A stretch of 5,742 bases of DNA from Desulfobacterales bacterium (GTDB taxonomy: Bacteria > Desulfobacterota > Desulfobacteria > Desulfobacterales > JASFBJ01): the NCBI GenBank assembly GCA_030149585.1, contig JASFBJ010000232.1, forward strand, positions 1 through 5,742. The letters run 5' to 3'. The position numbers and the translations under genes were made by a program. The stretch's first letter is position 1. Each line of letters opens with the position of its first letter. This document shows, piece by piece, positions 1-5,639 of the stretch. Below the pieces are notes generated by a model. The model had not been told where the DNA came from. It did no database searches and saw nothing but the letters and a program-made list of their open reading frames with translations.

Positions 1-913
1 AACCTCGCCACTCAGTGTCATCTACCGTAGTTTTAAAGTCAGGTGTTATAATTTTTGCAGCGTCATCCTCATCAAAAGAATCAAGGCTGGTTTTTTCGGC
101 TGGTTTTCCTATAAGGCGAATTGCATTGCGCGGGCATTTATCAGCAGCTTTAATAATATCATCCATATTTTCCGGATCATATACATCATAGTTGAAAGTG
201 GAAAGATTATCTTCAATGGTAAAAAAAGAGCAATTACGAGTGCAGGCTTTGCAGGTTATACAACCCACTTTACATACTTTTGTCACATTTTTACCCGCAT
301 CCTTATTAGAGCAGGTAACAGCATATATCCGGTCATTTTTAAAGGGCGTCATTGTAATAATGTTTCTGGGGCAAACCTTGGCACATGCTCCGCAGCCCAC
401 ACATTTTTCATAATCAACTGTCGCGAGACCATCTAAAATATTTATCGCATCATAATCACATGCGCTGGAGCAATCGCCAAATCCCAGGCAACCATAAATA
501 CATCCCTGGACATTTGCAACAAAGTTTGCAGCCCGGCACTCTTTTTCACCCTCATACTCACTGCGCCCAAGACGATCCGCGTAATATGCCCTGCAGTGGA
601 CAACAGGTCGAAAAGGTAATTTCTCACCAACTTCAACACCCATAATATCTGCAATTGCTTTCGCACAGCTATCACCGCCTACTGTGCATAAACTTACCTT
701 GGCCCCATTACCCGCCACGGCCTCAGCATATTCATTGCAGCCGACATAACCGCATCCCCCACAGTTAGCTCCAGGGAGAGCAATATTTATGGCGTTAACT
801 TTGGGATCAACTTCAACATAAAACGCTTTATTTGCCCAGCCAAGAACATAGGTAAATATAAGAGCCATGGTCACAAGGGTTCCTGCGGCAAGGCTGATTG
901 TTATTAATTGCAT
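1..913 (-). CDS. rnfB: Rnf complex subunit B, multi-cluster ferredoxin subunit (3' end missing)
   Basis: RnfB takes electrons from reduced ferredoxin on the cytoplasmic side and feeds them into the membrane part of the Rnf complex. My translation from the ATG at 913-911 stays open for 304 residues to the window edge, so the C-terminus is missing. A hydrophobic helix (about residues 3-25) anchors the protein. It is followed by the 4Fe-4S domain signature LPGANCGGCGYVGC, with ligands C51, C54, C59 and C76 (C-x2-C-x4-C-x16-C). A first ferredoxin unit has C138/C142/C148/C152 and C171/C174/C177/C181-Pro. A second unit has C214, C218/C221/C224/C228 and C260-Pro but lacks the second CxxCxxC group. 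After residue 270 the chain is acidic and cysteine-free. The gene starts 11 bases after the rnfA stop, with GAGGGA at 917-922 as ribosome binding site. Proteobacterial RnfB is usually near 190 residues; this is the long form seen in clostridia and sulfate reducers. Identity is secure; the length is unknown. Confidence 0.95.
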   Translation of the reverse strand, partial: MQLITISLAAGTLVTMALIFTYVLGWANKAFYVEVDPKVNAINIALPGANCGGCGYVGCNEYAEAVAGNGAKVSLCTVGGDSCAKAIADIMGVEVGEKLPFRPVVHCRAYYADRLGRSEYEGEKECRAANFVANVQGCIYGCLGFGDCSSACDYDAINILDGLATVDYEKCVGCGACAKVCPRNIITMTPFKNDRIYAVTCSNKDAGKNVTKVCKVGCITCKACTRNCSFFTIEDNLSTFNYDVYDPENMDDIIKAADKCPRNAIRLIGKPAEKTSLDSFDEDDAAKIITPDFKTTVDDTEWRG

Positions 914-924
914 AATTCCCTCAT

Positions 925-1719
925 TCAGGTTAGATATTCTATTTTTTCAGCTTCTTTAAGATATTTGGGTATCTGTGATTCTGAATCCAAAATATGGAGC
1001 TTGGAACTCAATGCCGCATCTTTGGATTTCATGGCCTTTTTTAAACCAGAATCAACACCGGTAAAACCCATGAATGCCATAGCAAGAATCCCCGCAACAA
1101 TAAAAGAAATGGCCGCGCCTTCAAGTGATTTTGGAATATCACAAAATTCAAGTTCTTCCCTTATGCCGGACATGATTACGATTGCGATGGTAAATCCTAT
1201 TCCTCCGAAAAAGGCAAGTGTTAAGGCTTTTCCCAGACCCCAGGCATCGGCCGGATTTTCCACGCCTGCTACATTGCTCATTATAACCAAACATGCAAAT
1301 AAGATAGCACAATTAGTTGTGATAAGAGGCAGAAAAACGCCAAATGATTTATAGAGTACAGGGAAAAATTTCTTTACATACATCTCTACAAACTGGACAG
1401 AAGATGAGATCGCAAAGATATAAACAATATAACTCAGTATGGTCAGGTCTATGTGGGCAGCCTCGGCCTTGGATATAAAGAAACCTGCAATAAATGAGGA
1501 AATCGGAGCTCCTGGAATAAGAATAAATGTGGTGATTGTCCAGCTTAAAAACGCAGCGATGGTAATTACAAAAGTGACTGCGAAACCCATTCCAACAGCC
1601 ATGTCAATTCTTCGTGATACGCCTATAAATGGGCAGATTCCTACAAAATAGTAGAGCACAAAGTTGTTGATAAGAGCAGCGCCGATTGCAATAAGAAATA
1701 TATCCAGAAAATAGTCCAT
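925..1719 (-). CDS. rnfA: Rnf complex subunit A, six-helix membrane subunit with unusual extensions
   Basis: RnfA pairs with RnfE in the membrane and shares an intramembrane [2Fe-2S] cluster that carries electrons across the bilayer. Visible hallmarks are the N-terminal NNFVLYYFVGICPFIGVS with ligand C29, the half-helix motif PLITTNCA with C137, the loop IREELEFCDIP, and AFMGFTGV closing the last helix near residue 222. Six membrane segments fit roughly at 4-24, 41-66, 95-112, 126-150, 164-186 and 201-221. At 264 residues the protein is about 70 longer than the usual 190-195. The surplus comprises an insert near residues 71-95, about 8 residues near 150-162, and a lysine-rich polar tail from 223 to 264. 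The reading frame is intact and the core is fully conserved, so this is not a frameshift artefact. The start lies 6 bases after the rnfE stop; its binding site AAAGGA (1729-1734) sits in the last codons of rnfE. Confidence 0.96.
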   Translation of the reverse strand: MDYFLDIFLIAIGAALINNFVLYYFVGICPFIGVSRRIDMAVGMGFAVTFVITIAAFLSWTITTFILIPGAPISSFIAGFFISKAEAAHIDLTILSYIVYIFAISSSVQFVEMYVKKFFPVLYKSFGVFLPLITTNCAILFACLVIMSNVAGVENPADAWGLGKALTLAFFGGIGFTIAIVIMSGIREELEFCDIPKSLEGAAISFIVAGILAMAFMGFTGVDSGLKKAMKSKDAALSSKLHILDSESQIPKYLKEAEKIEYLT

Positions 1720-1725
1720 TATTAT

Positions 1726-2349
1726 TTATCCTTTGTTCTTATTTTTCGCCATTTTTGATTCTATCAGGTTAAATGTGCCAAGTAAAAGTCCCAGTGTAAA
1801 AAAAGCACCAGGTGGAAGAACCATGATCACCCAGTCAGGCCAGGTAAGGGGCATAACACGCAGGCCGAAAAACATGCCGGTTCCCAAAATTTCGCGAACA
1901 CCTGCAATACTTGCCAGTGCCAGCCCAAAGCCAATGGATTGCCCTATGGCATCTGCCCCGGCTGTTATAACGGATTGTTTGGAAGCGCAAACTTCGCATC
2001 TGGCGATGATAATACAGTTTACAATAATAAGGGGTATGTATGGGCCCAAAGCCTTGCTCATGGAATACATATAGGCAGCAAGAAAGCGATCCACAATGGT
2101 TACAAAGGTTGCTATGGTTAGCGTAAAAATCACAATGCGCAAATGGGGTTTCAACAAATTTCGTATCAGGCTGATGACGATATTTGCACCAAAAAGCACA
2201 AAGGCTACAGCGCCCGCCATAGTCATGGCTGCTTTCATGTTATTTGTCACAGCAAGGGTTGGACAGAGCCCTAAAAGCTGGCGGTAAACAGGATTTTCAG
2301 GAATAATACCCTGAATGAATCTTTCAAAAGAAGTGGGGTCTTGTGCCAT
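1726..2349 (-). CDS. rnfE: Rnf complex subunit E, six-helix membrane subunit
   Basis: RnfE is the inverted-topology partner of RnfA; together they hold the intramembrane [2Fe-2S] cluster. The sequence shows the amphipathic N-terminus with PENPVYRQLLGLCPTLAVT (ligand C29), the half-helix motif PYIPLIIVNC (ligand C112), GVREILGTG near residues 150-157, and a C-terminal membrane helix followed by a lysine-rich cytoplasmic tail. The length of 207 residues is normal for the family. Positive charges at both ends fit an N-in, C-in orientation. Unusual is CEVCASK at residues 118-124: the family commonly has GRAEAFASK here, so C118 and C121 are extra cysteines close to the cluster ligand. The ATG at 2349 has AGGGA (2357-2361) 7 bases upstream, and it lies 22 bases after the rnfG stop, the widest gap in the operon. 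Confidence 0.96.
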   Translation of the reverse strand: MAQDPTSFERFIQGIIPENPVYRQLLGLCPTLAVTNNMKAAMTMAGAVAFVLFGANIVISLIRNLLKPHLRIVIFTLTIATFVTIVDRFLAAYMYSMSKALGPYIPLIIVNCIIIARCEVCASKQSVITAGADAIGQSIGFGLALASIAGVREILGTGMFFGLRVMPLTWPDWVIMVLPPGAFFTLGLLLGTFNLIESKMAKNKNKG

Positions 2350-2371
2350 ATTATTTTCCCTGGGTTATATA

Positions 2372-3010
2372 TTATATGGGTTTTATTTGGTTCTTTTTTA
2401 ACGAGGAGCGAAGGTCTTTTACAGCAGTATTAACGATTGAGCACACACTTCTTGATGAAATGGTAGCTCCTGTTATGGCGTCAATTTCATTGGGAGAAGT
2501 TGCGCCTGTTTTACTTGCAATAATTGCCGTATTTGTATTTTTTGAAATAAACTGCTTTCTGAAATCCAAATTTGCTATTTTATTTCCAAGGCCGGGAGTT
2601 TCCTTTTGTTCTATTATAAAAAGGCCTGAAATTTTATTTAAGGAAGGATTAAGACCAATTAAGAGCTCAATCTTGTCAGCATATCCTCGTCCTGATGATT
2701 TTATTACCCAGCCTGAAACCTTTCCCTTTTCAATTGCCTGGAAAACCTTATAGGATATAATACGGTTATTTTTTTTTATTTGTATTATCCTTGGATTTAT
2801 CTTAAGACTCAGGCCTTCTTTGGCCAGACGTTTAACTCCCTCTTTGCCCAATATCAACTCAGGTACTTTCGCAAGGGTTTCATTTATCTTATTTGCCTCA
2901 ATTTTTGGTGATAGAACGAGCTGAACTCCGGCAAGTGCGGATCCAAAGCAAAGTGAAAGAAACACTACCAGCCAGGCCTGGATAATATAGTTGTTTTTAA
3001 ATTTCTCCAT
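2372..3010 (-). CDS. rnfG: Rnf complex subunit G, covalent-FMN membrane-anchored subunit
   Basis: RnfG carries a covalently bound FMN and relays electrons on the outer face of the membrane. I place the start at the ATG at 3010-3008, giving 212 residues. A longer reading from the TTG at 3043 would overlap rnfD by 26 bases and has no better binding site. The protein has a single N-terminal membrane helix (about residues 9-32), then a soluble domain with the family segment KETPGLGNKI (residues 137-145) and the flavinylation motif DAITGATISS. T183 is the expected FMN attachment residue and D177 the conserved acidic residue recognised by the flavin transferase ApbE. No apbE is visible in the window, so it must be encoded elsewhere, possibly beyond rnfB. 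An earlier TGAT at residues 168-171 lacks the acidic residue and is probably not a flavin site. An A9 run interrupts the coding strand at 2769-2777. Confidence 0.94.
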   Translation of the reverse strand: MEKFKNNYIIQAWLVVFLSLCFGSALAGVQLVLSPKIEANKINETLAKVPELILGKEGVKRLAKEGLSLKINPRIIQIKKNNRIISYKVFQAIEKGKVSGWVIKSSGRGYADKIELLIGLNPSLNKISGLFIIEQKETPGLGNKIANLDFRKQFISKNTNTAIIASKTGATSPNEIDAITGATISSRSVCSIVNTAVKDLRSSLKKNQIKPI

Positions 3011-3017
3011 TTTAAAT

Positions 3018-4028
3018 CTACCTTTGTTTTTTTCGTTCACCAAGGGTTTTATGCGGTACCCATCTGTTAATAAGAGGAGTTACAGCGTTCATTAAAAGAA
3101 CGGCAAACATGACGCCCTCGGGATATCCGCTGAAAAGACGTAAGAGCATGACAAAGGCACCTATCCCGGCTCCGAAAATAAATTTTCCCCTGGGGGTAAG
3201 GGGGCTTGTCACAGGATCGGTTGCAATAAAAAATGCACCAAAAAGAAGTGCTCCGCTAAAAAGATGATGGAACAGAGTCCAACCTTCCTGAGGACTTAAA
3301 AAATCAGAAAGACCCCCAATAATTATCACAGTGATGATAACACCTGTCGGTATTTCCCAAGACGCTGTTTTGCGAATGCAAAGGTAGATACCGCCCAGAA
3401 GACAGGCAAGGGCGCTTACTTCTCCGGGAGATCCATTTGTAAACCCAAGGAAAAGATCCAAAATGGCTGTGGACGTGCCTGATTGTTTGAATGCATTTAA
3501 TGGAGTTGCCATTGAAACCGCATCAACCGTGCCTTTAACATCAATATACCCGGAAGCCGCCATTACCCCTGCAAAGGAAATCATCACAAAGGCCCTGCCA
3601 ACCATGGCTGGATTAAAAAGATTCATTCCAAGACCGCCGAAAATAACCTTGCCGATTCCTATGGCTACAAATGAGCCGATTACTCCCACATACCACGGCG
3701 CAGGTCCGGGCAACGAGAGTCCCAGTATCAGGCCTGTGATTGCTGCTGAATAGTCGAAAAGAGAAAAAGGTTTTTTTCTCATTTTCATGAAGATGGCTTC
3801 CGCAATAAGACAGCTTATAAGACAAACAAGAATCTGCTTTATTGCGTATAGTCTGAAATAATAAATTGCCATGCCTGTCACAGGAATCAGGGCAATCAGA
3901 ACATCCATCATGACTTTTTGTGTTGTAAGGGAATAATCTGAAAAATGGGGTGAGAATGCAACCTGAATATGTGGAGTTATTGATGTTTCAGCCTGCCCGG
4001 GTTTTTTTTCCTGTTTTTTTTCTGCCAT
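3018..4028 (-). CDS. rnfD: Rnf complex subunit D, covalent-FMN membrane subunit
   Basis: RnfD is an integral membrane subunit homologous to NqrB. It carries a covalent FMN and is thought to form part of the ion path. A lysine-rich cytoplasmic N-terminus (residues 2-10) is followed by the entry segment SPHFSDYSLTTQKVMMDVLI, then about nine to ten hydrophobic stretches. Family motifs are GGLGMNLFNPAMVGRAF (residues 131-147), the flavin site DAVSMATPL with T175 as expected attachment residue (codon 3504-3506), and FFIATDPVTSPLTPRG (residues 266-281). The 336-residue length is normal. The start lies 12 bases after the rnfC stop; the likely binding site AGGA (4039-4042) overlaps that stop codon. 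Codons 3-5 and 7-9 contain two A8 runs, so the 5' end is prone to slippage. Identity is secure from motifs and gene order. Confidence 0.96.
   Translation of the reverse strand: MAEKKQEKKPGQAETSITPHIQVAFSPHFSDYSLTTQKVMMDVLIALIPVTGMAIYYFRLYAIKQILVCLISCLIAEAIFMKMRKKPFSLFDYSAAITGLILGLSLPGPAPWYVGVIGSFVAIGIGKVIFGGLGMNLFNPAMVGRAFVMISFAGVMAASGYIDVKGTVDAVSMATPLNAFKQSGTSTAILDLFLGFTNGSPGEVSALACLLGGIYLCIRKTASWEIPTGVIITVIIIGGLSDFLSPQEGWTLFHHLFSGALLFGAFFIATDPVTSPLTPRGKFIFGAGIGAFVMLLRLFSGYPEGVMFAVLLMNAVTPLINRWVPHKTLGERKKQR
3021..3025 (-). promoter_or_regulatory. Ribosome binding site that decides the rnfG start
   Basis: AAAGG on the minus strand lies 10 bases before the ATG at 3010-3008 and overlaps the final codons of rnfD. 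It supports the ATG start of rnfG over the upstream TTG at 3043 and suggests translational coupling with rnfD, whose stop codon sits only 7 bases before the rnfG start. Confidence 0.6.
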
Positions 4029-4040
4029 CTATATATTATC

Positions 4041-5405
4041 CTATTTTTTCTTTTGTGCCAAAACCATGGCTTTACCCATGCGGATGAGCTGTACAAGGGG
4101 TATATTTGCCGGACAGATATATCCACAGCAGCCGGATTCTATGCATCCCAGTATATTATACCTTTCCGCAAGCTCAATATTTTTGTGTTTTGCCGCTTGA
4201 GCCAGCTTTGCGGGTACAAGGAACATTGGACATACATCCACACATCTTCCGCATCGTATGCACTCGGTTTCCTTTTCCTTTTGTATATCCTCATGAGTGA
4301 GAACCGTAATTCCGCTTACACCTTTGGTTGTCGGCATAAGAAAGTCAGTGAAGGCAAAGCCCATCATGGGGCCGCCTGACATTACACGAGCGGCATCATC
4401 CGTAAGTCCTCCGCAGTATGCAATCAATTCACCATAGGATGTGCCAAATGGCGCAAGCACGTTTTTGGGGGATTTAATACCACCTCCTGTCACGCTCACA
4501 ACACGATGTGTCAGAGGTTTTCCTCTTAAAATCGCTCTTGCTGCAGCCGCAATGGTTCCTACATTGCTTACGGCAGTACTTACATCAGCAGGAAGGCCCC
4601 CAAGAGGCATGACCCTTTTGAGAACAGCCATAATCAAATGCCGTTCGCTTCCCTGGGGATATTTAGTTTTAAGCACTGCAACCCTTATATTTGTTCCTTT
4701 TGCTTTTTTTTTAATCATATCAATGGCTAAAGGTTTATTATCTTCAATACAGATAATGATGTCTTTTGCCCCTGTTGCAATACCACCTAAAATCGCACCT
4801 GCTATAATGGGATCAGGTGCTTCAAGCATTAAACGGTAGTCAGTTGTAAGGTATGGCTCACATTCGCAGCCGTTTATTAAAAGTGTCTTAACCGGTTTTT
4901 TCCCATTAGGAGCAATTTTCATATAAGTAGGAAAGGCCGCTCCCCCCAGCCCCACAATACCGGCCTCCTTGATTATTTCCTTGATGCCTTCCGGCGTAAA
5001 TTTTCGATTAAATTCCTTTGGCCATTCTCCTCCAAATATATCATCCCATAAATCTTTCCCATCAAGCTGCTCCCCTTCAGCTTTAATAGGAATGGCCGGA
5101 ACATGACGCGCATTGGGAAGAGTCGTTACTGTCTGTTTCATAACCTTTCCGGTTATGGGAGAATGGATGGGAGCAGAGATCATTGCCTTGCTGGAAGCCA
5201 CCTTTTTTCCGTAGCGCACATGTTGTTTGAACTTGACAATAGCTTCACACGGGGCTCCTATATTTTGTAAAAGCGGTAAAAGAACCTTTTCAGGAGCAGG
5301 AAGTACTTCAATCGGAGAATCAGCAGAAAAATGTTTCTGTTCTTTTGGATGAATTCCCCTGGGAAATGTCCCCCTGCCTTTAACTCCTTTTAATTTTAAA
5401 CCCAT
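4041..5405 (-). CDS. rnfC: Rnf complex subunit C, NADH-binding flavin/iron-sulfur subunit
   Basis: RnfC is the peripheral cytoplasmic subunit where NAD+ is reduced (or NADH oxidised); it is related to NuoF. The N-terminal domain begins with GTFPRGIHPKEQK (residues 12-24), followed by a lipoyl-like fold with SAPIHSPITGKV near 77-88. The flavin/NAD-binding region shows the glycine-rich loop GLGGAAFPTYMK (152-163) and NGCECEPYLTTDYRLM (178-193). An SLBB-type segment follows at about 300-350. Two 4Fe-4S motifs close the protein: C382-x2-C385-x2-C388-x3-C392-Pro and C421...C427-x3-C431-Pro. In the second motif the canonical second cysteine is S424, with an extra C426. At 454 residues this is the short form without the gammaproteobacterial C-terminal extension. 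It is first in the operon. The binding site is weak: only GGA about 10 bases upstream. The ATG is nevertheless preferred because the conserved N-terminus begins directly after it. Confidence 0.96.
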   Translation of the reverse strand: MGLKLKGVKGRGTFPRGIHPKEQKHFSADSPIEVLPAPEKVLLPLLQNIGAPCEAIVKFKQHVRYGKKVASSKAMISAPIHSPITGKVMKQTVTTLPNARHVPAIPIKAEGEQLDGKDLWDDIFGGEWPKEFNRKFTPEGIKEIIKEAGIVGLGGAAFPTYMKIAPNGKKPVKTLLINGCECEPYLTTDYRLMLEAPDPIIAGAILGGIATGAKDIIICIEDNKPLAIDMIKKKAKGTNIRVAVLKTKYPQGSERHLIMAVLKRVMPLGGLPADVSTAVSNVGTIAAAARAILRGKPLTHRVVSVTGGGIKSPKNVLAPFGTSYGELIAYCGGLTDDAARVMSGGPMMGFAFTDFLMPTTKGVSGITVLTHEDIQKEKETECIRCGRCVDVCPMFLVPAKLAQAAKHKNIELAERYNILGCIESGCCGYICPANIPLVQLIRMGKAMVLAQKKK

Positions 5406-5537
5406 ATCAAAATTTTCCGAATAGTATTAATAAATTTGCTCATTATGTTTTAGTACCTAAACGCCTGACGCTCTATTTTCTTATACCCATCCATTTTATT
5501 CTATATTTATGTGAAAATATTAGAAAAAGAGTTGGTA
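5406..5537 (-). other. AT-rich leader upstream of rnfC
   Basis: This stretch contains no convincing gene. It would be the untranslated leader if the candidate promoter is right. It holds a small dyad TTTAG-TAC-CTAAA (plus strand, 5449-5461) next to a GC-richer patch with a short direct repeat, GCGT-CAG-GCGT on the minus strand (5461-5471). No riboswitch family or strong hairpin was recognised. Such a leader is longer than needed for simple translation and could bind a regulator, but the sequence does not show which. Confidence 0.3.
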
Positions 5538-5565
5538 ATTATCCTAATATAGACGGAACTTGCAA
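5538..5565 (-). promoter_or_regulatory. Candidate sigma-70-type promoter for the rnf operon
   Basis: Read on the minus strand, TTGCAA (5560-5565) is followed after 16 bases by GATAAT (5538-5543). These match the bacterial -35 and -10 consensus at 4 of 6 and 5 of 6 positions. Transcription would start near 5531 and give a leader of about 125 bases before rnfC. The surrounding DNA is very AT-rich, so chance matches are easy; this is the best pair I found, not a proven promoter. Confidence 0.35.
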
Positions 5566-5610
5566 AGGAAACCATAAATTAAACATTAATTATTACAAAA
5601 ATCAATAAAA

Positions 5611-5639
5611 AATAATGATCTGTTTTGAAAATCATTATT
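5611..5639 (-). terminator. AT-rich hairpin with T-run, likely terminator of the upstream gene
   Basis: The arms AATAATGAT (5611-5619) and ATCATTATT (5631-5639) form a perfect 9-base inverted repeat around an 11-base loop. On the minus strand the second arm runs into a T-rich stretch (5605-5612 and on), as in an intrinsic terminator. The first arm overlaps the stop codon of the partial gene that enters from the window edge. The stem contains only one G-C pair, so it would be a weak terminator, and some read-through into rnfC is possible. Confidence 0.5.

Noticed and set aside
442..675. 77-codon minus-strand frame within rnfB
   Set aside because: It is out of frame with rnfB, whose own frame shows all ferredoxin cysteines across the same bases.
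908..1354. 148-codon open frame on the plus strand
   Set aside because: It lies antisense to the fully conserved rnfA and its translation resembles no known family; it is a shadow of the real gene.
2367..2379. Short AT palindrome between rnfG and rnfE that might be a terminator or processing site
   Set aside because: The stem is only A-T pairs with no T-run after it, and the operon clearly continues with rnfE 22 bases later.
2343..2753. 136-codon open frame on the plus strand
   Set aside because: It is antisense to rnfG, whose FMN motif and membrane anchor are clear; the plus-strand translation shows no motif.
3011..3043. Longer rnfG start at the TTG at 3043, adding 11 residues
   Set aside because: The extension is polar, overlaps the end of rnfD and lacks a better ribosome binding site, whereas the ATG at 3010 is preceded by AAAGG at a usable distance and directly opens the membrane anchor.
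4441..4839. 132-codon open frame on the plus strand
   Set aside because: It is antisense to the nucleotide-binding region of rnfC and has no independent support.
5396..5443. A 15-residue leader frame (MSKFINTIRKILIWV) overlapping the rnfC start on the minus strand
   Set aside because: It has no ribosome binding site and no run of regulatory codons; such short frames are expected by chance in AT-rich DNA.
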